Positions 6,703-15,300 of a stretch of DNA of 18,944 nt are shown here, piece after piece. Position 1 is the stretch's first letter; every line of letters begins with the position of its first letter. This stretch comes from NORP181 sp047623555 (GTDB taxonomy: Bacteria > Pseudomonadota > Alphaproteobacteria > Rhodobacterales > Rhodobacteraceae). Location of the stretch: NCBI GenBank assembly GCA_047623555.1, contig JBLHMP010000076.1, positions 1 through 18,944 on the forward strand. Direction: 5' to 3'. The position numbers and the translations under genes were made by a program. The notes below the pieces were generated by a model. The model saw only the letters and a list, made by a program, of their open reading frames with translations, was not told the origin of the DNA and made no database searches.

Positions 6703-7503
6703 ATGTTAACCAGTATTAGAATGATCTGCGTGGCGGCAATTGTCGCCTTTCCAGGCGCTGTAATGGCCGCCCAATGTGGCAATACCAGCGCTGGGTTCGC
6801 GACCTGGAAGACCGATTTTGCCAAAGAAGCGCGCAAAGCCGGGGTGAAAAAGCGTGGTTTGGCGGCGCTGGCACAGGCCCAATATGCCACCAGAACCATT
6901 TCGGCGGATCGCAATCAAAAGAGCTTTAAATATACGCTGGATAAGTTCCTTAGAATTCGGGGCTCCGATACGATTGTGGCGCAAGGACGACGCCGCAAGG
7001 CGCGCAACCCTTCGTTTTATGCCGCTTTGGAAAAACAATACGGCGTGCCTGCTGGCATATTGATTTCCATTCACGGCATGGAAACAGCCTTTGGTGGTTT
7101 CATGGGCGACACCCAGATTGTGTCCGCCATTACCACCCTTTCCTATGATTGCCGCCGCTCGGATTTCTTTGTGCCACACGCCATTGGCGCGCTAAAGCTG
7201 GTCGATCAGGGCGCCATTACCACCGCCACGCGGGGCGCCAAACATGGCGAGTTGGGCCATACACAGTTCCTGCCGGGCAATGCGCTGAAATATGGCGTCG
7301 ACGCCACCGGCGATGGCCAGGTTGATTTTTACAACGAGACTGACGCGCTGGCCTCGACCGCCAATTATCTGCGCCGCAAGGGCTGGAAAAAGGGCAAAGG
7401 CTATCAACCAGGCGAACCAAATTTTGTGGTGATTAAACAATGGAATGCCGCAGGGGTTTATCAAAAGGCCATCGCCATCATGGCGGCGCGTATCGACGAC
7501 TGA
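6703..7503 (+). CDS. MltB-family lytic murein transglycosylase
   Basis: This periplasmic enzyme cleaves the MurNAc-GlcNAc bond of peptidoglycan to give 1,6-anhydroMurNAc. The 266-residue protein has a signal peptide (MLTSIRMICVAAIVAFPGAV then MAA), with no lipobox cysteine, so a soluble periplasmic form is expected rather than the lipoprotein known for E. coli MltB. The catalytic Glu127 lies in ISIHGMETAFGGFMGD, the family GxETxFG block. Other marks are SYDCRRSDFF, LGHTQFLPGNALKYGVD, a Ca-site-like DATGDGQVD and NYLRRKGW. ATG 6703 is preferred because it opens the signal peptide and has AAGG upstream; ATG 6721 is an alternative. It is a short family member without a C-terminal peptidoglycan-binding domain. 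Confidence 0.9.
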   Translation: MLTSIRMICVAAIVAFPGAVMAAQCGNTSAGFATWKTDFAKEARKAGVKKRGLAALAQAQYATRTISADRNQKSFKYTLDKFLRIRGSDTIVAQGRRRKARNPSFYAALEKQYGVPAGILISIHGMETAFGGFMGDTQIVSAITTLSYDCRRSDFFVPHAIGALKLVDQGAITTATRGAKHGELGHTQFLPGNALKYGVDATGDGQVDFYNETDALASTANYLRRKGWKKGKGYQPGEPNFVVIKQWNAAGVYQKAIAIMAARIDD

Positions 7504-7714
7504 CACAAATCCAACTCTGCCGCTAGCCTGCCTCTTGTGTGCCCGAATCTGGCCCCAATCGCCCGGATTCCCCTTATTTTATGTGCCTATCAGGACCTGC
7601 AGCATACCCGAATAAAGCGAGCACTGCCCCAGTATTAATCATTTTGGAACACAGTTTACACGTTATTAACCTCTAGTTTGATCCTTGCAAGAAACCGAAT
7701 GGAGGATCAGCCCG

Positions 7715-8610
7715 ATGGCACATATAGGCAGGTATCACGGTGGACTAGTATTTGTTGGTACGCAAGAAAACACGCTCGATCAATTTAGTCGTATCGTCTC
7801 GGCAACGCTCGAGGACTACGACCATCATGTCGAACGGCAAAGCGTGATGAACACGCAGATGGCTCGCGTCACGACAAGCCAATATTTGGTTAAACTAAAC
7901 CTTGGTGTCAGGGGGGATTTGGGCAGACACTCCAACCCCAAGGGCGCGATAGATTGTTCAACCGATGACCCACTTCAGCGGCTTGAGATTACACTGTGCC
8001 CGGTTGACCCGGCACGGTCTGATCAAACCCATTCAGAACTGCTTTTGGCGGTGATGATGTATCGCATGGTCGAGGCCTATTCAGCAGAATATGTCGAATG
8101 GCTCGACCCAAAAACAGCGCTGGGCACCCAAGATTTCCTTGGGGCGTTCTCTAGCGTCTCACCGCGCCGCGTCCGTGGACGGCAGCAAATTCTTGAGGAT
8201 CGGCAACACGCCTCCCGGTTCGTCCCGGTGGATGAAACGGCCCCTAATCTGTCCGGCCAATACGACGCGTATTTCGGTCAAAAACGGCTTTGCAGTCCCG
8301 ATGGTCCAGTGTCCCTAACTGAACAAGAGGCATTATCGCTGGCCTTTCGTCTTGAGCCACATCCCAATGAAATTGATGCACATGACCCTGAGGACATGCG
8401 CGACAATAATGTGCGTCGTCTGGCATCCTGGGGCAAAACCGGCGTGATGGTTTTGTATCAGCACCGGTGGCCGCGTCCCTGGCTGTGGTCAATCTGGTTA
8501 AAGGCGAGGATTTACGACTGAACACCCAGGTCTTGTCGCTCAGTGGCATGCTGGTCGGATTGGAAAGCTCTGGCGCCCTGGCGCAGGCGATGTCATTCCT
8601 TCCAGTTTGA
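7715..8610 (+). pseudogene. Unidentified protein gene with a 3' frameshift
   Basis: The ATG at 7715 follows GGAGG by 10 bases and opens a frame, MAHIGRYHGGLVFVGTQENT onward, that ends at 8521. At TTTT (8451-8454) sensible coding moves to the next frame, which gives VSAPVAASLAVVNLVKGEDL and continues through LNTQVLSLSGMLVGLESSGA to a TGA at 8610. One extra T (a run of five) would restore a single 298-residue protein ending SGALAQAMSFLPV. The rebuilt end has a hydrophobic segment (VFVSAPVAASLAVVNLV). No signal peptide or known domain is recognised. Whether the missing T is a true mutation, a phase-variable tract or a read error cannot be told here. The 211 bp upstream are AT-rich before the start and should hold the promoter. 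Confidence 0.65.
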
Positions 8611-8637
8611 CGCCAAAGTACATGAACAACCCTGGCC

Positions 8638-9381
8638 TTATGGGTTGGGACTAATACCTTTGAGGTTGGCGCGCGACACCACGTAGGTGTGGATCGAAAA
8701 CACCACCGCCCGGGTTTTGGGCAGCCGTAAAATACACTGACGTTCGCTGCGCAAATATTGCGCGGCGGCTTCGTCGATCTGCACCCGGCGATCATGAACG
8801 CTATGGGGCTGATGCAGCTTTGCATCCGCGTACCAAAGCGCGTTGAACCGCCACAAAGGCCGCCCCACCTGCACCCCATCAAACAATCGCTGCACCCGTT
8901 TGGCGACACCGCTGTCATAGTCATCAACAGTGTCATGAATGCCAATCAACGGGCGCATGAATTTTTCCGCCAACGTCCAACTGGCCGGGAAACACAGCAT
9001 CGCCCCGGTCAGCACATGTTCATCGCCGTGTTTTTGCAGGATGCACAGGTCCTCCTGCACCAGATGCCCCAAGGTGCCCAGCGGATCAGCCCGGTCCACC
9101 GCCACCTGCACCCCATCGGGCCGCATCACCACATCACGCGCACCGACATAGGCCAGATCAAGCACCGTTTCCAAAAGCTCTTGCGCCGCGTCCACCGCGC
9201 CGTCGTCCAACGCCAGAACATCACCACGGTGTTCAGACAACAGACGCGCCCGCTCTGCCATCTGACCGGCATAGACCTCGTCAACATGTAACCAGTCCAA
9301 CATGTCAAAACCGGCAATCCCCGGCAATGGCCGTGGCCTGTTCGGATCATATGGCAGGCTGGTTTGCAAAATATCGCTCAT
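8638..9381 (-). CDS. DUF3445 / heme-dependent oxidative N-demethylase-like protein
   Basis: A 247-residue protein of the DUF3445 (HODM alpha-subunit-like) family, known from the heme-dependent oxidative N-demethylase that acts on dimethylamine. Family blocks seen are DPLGTLGHLVQEDLCIL, LTGAMLCFPASWTLAEKFM, RPLIGIHDTVDDYD, VQVGRPLWRFNALWY and the C-terminal LRSERQCILRLPKTRAVVFS. The start (ATG 9379-9381) agrees with family N-termini (YDPNRPRPLPGIAGFD). No partner subunit genes of a full HODM are next to it, so the stand-alone roseobacter role is unknown. It is divergent from dddP with 129 bp between starts and convergent with the frameshifted gene at 7715. Confidence 0.85.
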   Translation of the reverse strand: MSDILQTSLPYDPNRPRPLPGIAGFDMLDWLHVDEVYAGQMAERARLLSEHRGDVLALDDGAVDAAQELLETVLDLAYVGARDVVMRPDGVQVAVDRADPLGTLGHLVQEDLCILQKHGDEHVLTGAMLCFPASWTLAEKFMRPLIGIHDTVDDYDSGVAKRVQRLFDGVQVGRPLWRFNALWYADAKLHQPHSVHDRRVQIDEAAAQYLRSERQCILRLPKTRAVVFSIHTYVVSRANLKGISPNP

Positions 9382-9410
9382 CTGTCTGGCTTATCGCGTT
9401 TTGCGCTGGA

Positions 9411-9429
9411 ATGTCGGCAAAAACGACAT
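9411..9429. promoter_or_regulatory. Candidate operator between the HODM-like gene and dddP
   Basis: Perfect inverted repeat ATGTCG-GCAAAAA-CGACAT in the 129-bp space between the two divergent starts, 30 bases from the HODM-like start and 82 from dddP. The size and place fit the site of a dimeric repressor or activator acting on one or both genes. The regulator is not in the window. Confidence 0.45.
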
Positions 9430-9510
9430 GCAAACTAGTCGCTATCAAGTCGGACGGGACGACGCGACGGGTTGAACATGACCCTGACAGCGAAAAAAGA
9501 AAGCCATCTG

Positions 9511-10851
9511 ATGAACCAGCATTATCGCGACACCCGCAAAATCGACCCAAACCGGGGCGAGACATTGGCCGACGGCAGCCCAAACGATCAGGACCGTATT
9601 GAAATCGGGCCTACGCAACGGGCCTTTGGTGAATGGCAAGAGGCCGGGCTGATCCCGCCCAATTTGGCTGCTATGCGCGACTATCGCTGGCAACGCCTGA
9701 CGCAACATATTGTCGATCGCGGCTACGGCGGGGTGTTGATGTTTGACCCGCTTAACATCCGCTATGCCACCGACAGCACCAATATGCAGCTTTGGAATAC
9801 CCATAATCCGTTTCGCTGTGTATTGCTGTGCGCCGACGGATATATGGTGATCTGGGACTACAAAAACTCGCCTTTACTCAGTAAATTCAACCCCTTGGTG
9901 CGCGAACAACGATCCGGGGCTGATTTCTTTTATTTCGACCGTGGTGATAAGATCGACGTTGCCGCCGACAGGTTCTCAAACGAAGTCCGGATTTTGCTGA
10001 ATGAACACGCGCCGGGCAATAAACGCCTTGCCGTGGACAAAGTCATGTTGCACGGGCTGCACGCCCTGCAGGCACAGGGCTTTGAGATATTTGACGGCGA
10101 AGAGGTCACCGAAAAATCCCGATCGGTCAAAGGCGCCGATGAAATTCTGGCGATGCGCTGTGCCTCGCATGCGTGTGAAACCGCCGTTGGCGCGATGGAA
10201 ACGTTTGCGCGTGAAAACGTGCCTTTGGGCAAGACGTCCGAGGATGATGTCTGGGCGGTTCTGCACGCCGAAAACATCCGCCGGGGTGGCGAATGGATCG
10301 AAACGCGGCTGCTGACTTCGGGGCAGCGCACCAACCCGTGGTTTCAGGAATGTGGCCCGCGCATCACCCAGAATAACGAAATTATCAGCTTTGATACCGA
10401 TCTGATCGGCAGCTATGGCATCTGCATCGACATTTCGCGCAGTTGGTGGATTGGCGACCAGAAACCGCCTGCCGACATGATCTATGCGATGCAACACGCC
10501 CATGAGCATATCATGACCAACATGGATATGCTGAAACCCGGCGTAATGATCCCCGAGCTAACGGCCAAGACCCATGTGCTGGACGACAAATTTCAGGCGC
10601 AAAAATATGGCTGTCTGATGCATGGCGTTGGCTTGTGTGACGAATGGCCATTGGTGGCCTACCCGGACATGGCGGTGGGCGGCGCGTTTGATTACCCGCT
10701 TGAGGCAGGCATGGTTCTGTGCGTTGAGGCCGCCCTGGGCGCGGTTGGTGGAGAGTTCACTATCAAACTTGAGGATCAGGTGCTGATCACCGAAGATGGC
10801 TATGAAAACCTGACCAAATACCCGTTTGATGCGGCATTGATGGGGCGCTAG
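9511..10851 (+). CDS. dddP: DMSP lyase DddP (metallo, M24-type fold)
   Basis: Cleaves dimethylsulfoniopropionate into dimethyl sulfide and acrylate in the cytoplasm; typical of marine roseobacters. The protein has 446 residues and a creatinase/M24 peptidase-like fold. All metal ligands described for roseobacter DddP fall at the published numbers: Asp295 and Asp297 in SFDTDLIGSYG, Asp307 in CIDISRSWW, His371 and catalytic Asp377 in LMHGVGLCDEW, Glu406 in VLCVEAALG and Glu421 in IKLEDQVLI. This agreement supports ATG 9511 (MNQHYRDTRKIDPNRG) rather than upstream TTG 9472 or ATG 9478. IRYATDSTNMQLWNTHNPFR is also a hallmark. It has its own promoter region shared with the divergent HODM-like gene; no DMSP transporter or acrylate genes follow. 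Confidence 0.96.
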   Translation: MNQHYRDTRKIDPNRGETLADGSPNDQDRIEIGPTQRAFGEWQEAGLIPPNLAAMRDYRWQRLTQHIVDRGYGGVLMFDPLNIRYATDSTNMQLWNTHNPFRCVLLCADGYMVIWDYKNSPLLSKFNPLVREQRSGADFFYFDRGDKIDVAADRFSNEVRILLNEHAPGNKRLAVDKVMLHGLHALQAQGFEIFDGEEVTEKSRSVKGADEILAMRCASHACETAVGAMETFARENVPLGKTSEDDVWAVLHAENIRRGGEWIETRLLTSGQRTNPWFQECGPRITQNNEIISFDTDLIGSYGICIDISRSWWIGDQKPPADMIYAMQHAHEHIMTNMDMLKPGVMIPELTAKTHVLDDKFQAQKYGCLMHGVGLCDEWPLVAYPDMAVGGAFDYPLEAGMVLCVEAALGAVGGEFTIKLEDQVLITEDGYENLTKYPFDAALMGR

Positions 10852-11151
10852 GTACCACCTCATAACGTTCTGATCTGGTGACAGCTTTGGGCAGATCGCG
10901 GCGACGACGGCCGCTGGTTCCATAACGTATTAAAATGCGCTATGCATAGACGTCCGGAAATCGTTATCTTAGCCATTTCTTATGCAGCAATCGTATTGTT
11001 TTGGCTCTGAAACCAGACCCTGCCCTCGTTGGAGAAACCAACATCAAGCATCTTCTAGAGATGACAAAACCCGTGGCGCCGTTCACGATAAAGCCCTCAC
11101 AGATACAATGGGGACTTGGCCTCAACCAGGTTTCCGTTTGGAGGGAATTTT
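10852..11151. other. Gene-free 300-bp stretch between dddP and the nuclease operon
   Basis: No convincing gene is seen. An eight-base direct repeat CATAACGT occurs at 10861-10868 and 10921-10928, exactly 60 bases apart. The middle (about 10970-11020) is AT-richer and may hold the promoter of the downstream operon. No strong terminator hairpin follows dddP. Confidence 0.5.
11140..11145 (+). promoter_or_regulatory. Ribosome site that fixes a TTG start
   Basis: GGAGGG lies six bases before TTG 11152. This, with the SbcD-type N-terminus VRILHTADVHLD that follows, decides the start of the nuclease gene. The upstream in-frame TTG at 11116 has no such site. Confidence 0.75.
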
Positions 11152-12387
11152 TTGGTTCGAATATTACATACGGCTGATGTTCACCTCGACTCGCCGCTCA
11201 AGTCGCTGGCGCTGCGTGACAGGTCGCTGCGTGAAACCGTCCAGGCAGCCACGCGGGCAGCTTTTGTTCGGATCATCGATATCGCGTTGTCAGAGCGCGT
11301 GTCGGCACTGTTAATCGCGGGGGATCTCTTTGATGGCAAAGAGCGTAGCGCGCGCACCGCTGCGTTCTTGATCGGACAGTTGGACCGTCTTCGAGCTAAA
11401 GATATCCGAATATTTTATATCAAAGGCAATCACGATGCAGAAAACCCGATCACTGGCACTCTAGATTTGCCCGACAATGTGCATGTTTTCGATGCTCGCG
11501 GAGGGAAAGTAGAACTCGCCGAGGACATCTGGATTCACGGTGTCAGCTTTGCTGACCGTCATGCGCCCAAGAGCCTGTTACCGCGCTTTTCTGCTCCTGT
11601 TGCGGGGGCGGTGAATATCGCCATGCTGCACACGTCCCTCGCCGGAGCGGCAGAACATGATGTATACGCACCTTGTGCGCTTAGCGATTTGTTGGGCATG
11701 AACTTTGACTATTGGGCCCTTGGCCATATCCACAAACGGCAAGTCCACGCCGAGGCCCCCTGGGTGGTCATGCCCGGTATGCCGCAAGGGCGGGACATCG
11801 GCGAGGCCGGACCGAAATCAGCCAGCCTTTTGACGATCACCAACAAGAAAATCTATGTCAAAGAAATACAAACTTCGGTTGTTGAATTTTCCACGTCGTC
11901 GCTTGATATCACCGCGACAGATAACGATGACGCTCTGCGCAGCTTGGTCCGGGAACATCTGCGGACAACAGCCGACGCCTTGACTGCCGTGGCCGGGGTA
12001 TTGCGGCTGACACTGTCTGGTGCGCCGAAACGGCATTGGCATATCCTTCGCGACCGCGATTACTGGAGCGAACAGATCGCTGATCTGGCACGCGAAACCG
12101 ATCATCTCTGGCTGGATAAACTAATCTTTGATCTCAGCACACCAACGGTCAACGATGGGACCTCCACCGCCACCCAAGAGCTATCCAGCACCATGGAAAC
12201 CATCCGAGGTGAACCGGGCTTTGCCAGCGCGGCACGGGCAGAAATTGACGAAATGGTTCTGGATCTTCCTCCGGCGATCCGAACGCGGCTCTTGCCGGAC
12301 GAGACCGCGGTCGAAACGCTGGTGCGTACTCTTGCGGACGCCGGGGCGCGCCGCGTGTTGGCGCGGATAAAAGGGGCCGAGAGCTAA
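11152..12387 (+). CDS. SbcD/Mre11-family DNA repair exonuclease (YhaO-like)
   Basis: A 411-residue calcineurin-type metallophosphoesterase that should act as the nuclease subunit of an SbcCD-like complex processing DNA ends or hairpins. All phosphoesterase motifs are present: TADVHLDSPL (Asp9, His11), IAGDLFDG (Asp58), KGNHDAE (Asn93, His94), MLHTSL (His160) and LGHIHKRQ (His192, His194). The DSPL tail of motif I and the overall length are closer to YhaO than to classical SbcD. The C-terminal third is variable and probably contacts the ATPase. Translation starts at TTG, which may lower expression. The stop TAA overlaps the start ATG of the next gene by one base, so the two are translationally coupled. 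Confidence 0.93.
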   Translation: MVRILHTADVHLDSPLKSLALRDRSLRETVQAATRAAFVRIIDIALSERVSALLIAGDLFDGKERSARTAAFLIGQLDRLRAKDIRIFYIKGNHDAENPITGTLDLPDNVHVFDARGGKVELAEDIWIHGVSFADRHAPKSLLPRFSAPVAGAVNIAMLHTSLAGAAEHDVYAPCALSDLLGMNFDYWALGHIHKRQVHAEAPWVVMPGMPQGRDIGEAGPKSASLLTITNKKIYVKEIQTSVVEFSTSSLDITATDNDDALRSLVREHLRTTADALTAVAGVLRLTLSGAPKRHWHILRDRDYWSEQIADLARETDHLWLDKLIFDLSTPTVNDGTSTATQELSSTMETIRGEPGFASAARAEIDEMVLDLPPAIRTRLLPDETAVETLVRTLADAGARRVLARIKGAES

Positions 12388-15300
12388 TGCGCTTACGCAA
12401 CTTATCCCTTGATCGCTTTGGCCATTTTACCGATCAACATTTTGATTTCGGCAAGGCTAACGGAACGCCCGACTTTCATATTATTTACGGGGTGAACGAA
12501 GCGGGTAAGACCACCACGATGGAGGCGGCGCTGCGTCTGTTTTATGGGTTTCCGCTACGTGAGCGATATGCCTTCAAACATCAGCGCAGTAACTTGCAGG
12601 TATCGGGTGAATTAGAAATCAACGGGCAGTTGCATAGGTTTACACGCCTGCCCAAACGTAGCGGATCGCTTGTCGATGGTGCAGGCACGGCCTTGCCAGA
12701 GACGGCGCTCTCGGCGCATCTGGCGGGTCTATCCGAAGAAGATTACCGCAAATTGCTCTGCCTTGACGATGAAACGATTGAACGTGGCGGCGACGAGATC
12801 GCACAGGCTCGCGGTGATATCGGCCGCTTGCTTTTTTCTGCCGCCGCCGGGGTGGCCGATCTGAGCAGCGTGCTGGACGGCATGCGCCAAGACGCCGATG
12901 CGATTTGGCGCAAGAGAGCCAGCAAGACGCGCATAGCTGAATTAAAACGCACGCTGGCACAGGTGGAAAAGGATATTCGAGAGAGCGATATCTCGGCCAG
13001 TGCCTGGCGCATTTTAAAGAAAGCATGTGCTGATGCGGGCACCACAGAAGGCGACGCGCGCGGCGCGCGCGATGCGTTGCACGAAAGGGCTGCACAGGTC
13101 GCGGCCAAACGCCGTGCTGTGCCGTTACTTGCCCAGATCAACGACCTTTCAGAGTGCATAGCGCCATTCGCGGCCTACCCCGAGCGGCTGGATTTCGAGC
13201 CGGAAACCCTGGTTGGCCTGCTCGCAGACGAGAGTCAGGCAAAGGCCAATATTGCGCGCCTGACCAAGGAATCCCAAGAGGCGGCCACGACCCGGGACAA
13301 TGTTAAATTGATGCCCAGGCTGCTAACATTATCTGAGGGGCTGGATGCCTTGGAAGATTTGCGCGCGCGCGATGTGACCGCCGGGCTGGACCTTGATCGC
13401 CGCCGTCACCGGGTGCGTGAGACTGAGGCCGCCATGGCCCTTGCTGCGCGCGACCTTGACCCAAAAGAGGCAACTGACCCTCGCAGCCTTGTCCTATCCC
13501 TGGCCGACATTGCAAAGCTTGAAGCCGCACTTTCGGCGTTGCGCGACGCCGAAAGTGCGGCACAGGCCGAGGCCCACGAATGCACCGACCTGACCGCCCG
13601 GCATGACGAGGCAAAAGAAACGTACAACACAGCCGCATCCAAAACGCCTGCTAAACTTGGGATCGATGACATTCTTGCGCGCCACGATGTAGACCATCTG
13701 GCCCCTGCCGTCGCCAATGCACGGCACAACATCGTCACCGCCGAAACGAAAGAGCGCGCTGCACGCGAGGAATTGACGACTGGGGCTGTACAGTTCGGGG
13801 CGCTTCCCAGCTGTCCGACCAGCCTGATCAACGCACAGGAATGGTCCAACCGCCAAACCGATCTCATCCAGAAGATTGATCAAACTGAGGATGCTCTTAC
13901 CCAACATGCCGAGGATGCCGCCGCCCGCCGTGCACAGGCGGATCAGTTGATATCCGGCAGAAGCCTAACCCCGGATGCTGAGACTGATGCCTATCGAGTT
14001 GAGCGAGATCGCCTGTGGGACGGCCATCAAAAGGCACTGACCAAAGAGACCGCCGATCTTTTCGGGGTCGCAATGCTGGCTCTGGATACGGCGATGCAAT
14101 CCCGCGTATCCCATGCCAGCGACCTCGGGCAATTACGCCAGATTGAGCAGGCACATGCCGAGTCCGTGACACGTGCCGATCAGGCCGGAAACCGCTTGGC
14201 TGTACTGCGAGATAAGCAAACCAAGCTTGCGTTCAAGGTGAATCTGGCCGCAACCGCGATCGGCATGCCCGTCGTGCCATCGGCCGCGGAATGGCTGGAC
14301 TGGGTGCAGCGACACGGGGCTGCCGTCGAGGCGTCAAACAAACTCGCGCAGCTGCGTGATATACACCAATCAGATCTGGATCGAGCCGAGCATTTGCTAG
14401 AAGCACTCATTCCACATCTGAACCTTGAGAACCCGGATTTCGAGGGGGCATTGGCCTCAGCGCGCCTTCTGGCAGAGACCGAGCGCAAAGCGATTGCCGC
14501 GACGACCAAAGCGCGCGATGCGTTTGATACGTTGAAATACGACCTGGATCAGCGCATAAAAAGGCAGGCGGCGGCGCAGAAAATGGCCAAACAGGCTACG
14601 CGAACATGGTGCCGTCTGGTCTCGGATTTTCTCGGCGATGCCGTCGCACAACAGACACTGCGCGCGTCACTCGACCCACTGCGACGTCTGCGCGAGCACG
14701 AAAATAATCGCGCCGACGCCGCACAGCGCGTGGCAACGATGGAAACCGATCAGGCACAATTTGCCGAAAGCATCGCGACACTTGCCGCCGCCCATGACCT
14801 CCCTTTCGCAGATAGCGCCACCGCAACCTTTGCACTGCTGCGCGAACGCTCTGAAGCCGCCGCAGTCGCAGAGGCGCGGGCCGCAGAGCTTTCTGCGAAG
14901 GTCAAAAAGGCCGACGCCAACAAGACTGCGAGGCAAAGGCAGTTGGATGGGATCAACCAAAAGGTTGACGCCATGGGGCGAATCTTTCCTGAAAGCACGC
15001 TGGTTGACACGCTCGATGCGTTGCGCAGCGCTACGTCACAGGCGCAACAGGTCATTGCCAACCGTCGCGAAAAGGCCAAATTGGAACGCGCGGTTCTGTC
15101 GGATCTAGGAGCCGCAGACATGACCACCGCCCGCCAAATTCTCGACGGAACCATGACCAGCACGCTGGATGCTGAGGCAGAAACGATCAAAGCCGACCTG
15201 GCTGCCGCAGAGCACCACCTGACCAAAGCGACCGAAGCGCGTGTGAACTCTGGCCAAGCCCTATCCCAAGTCACAGGAGATTCTGATATCGCGGCGCTAA

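Noticed and set aside
10982..11314. 110-codon open frame before and over the nuclease start
   Set aside because: No family resemblance, Arg/Cys/Ser-rich, and its second half overlaps the conserved nuclease N-terminus in another frame.
13048..13072. GC-alternating run as a special structure
   Set aside because: GCGCGC runs are common in high-GC coding sequence; no further evidence for a Z-DNA role.
13800..13830. Zinc hook (CxxC) in the YhaN-like coiled coil
   Set aside because: Only a single Cys (SCPTS) is there; no second Cys at the right spacing anywhere in the middle region.
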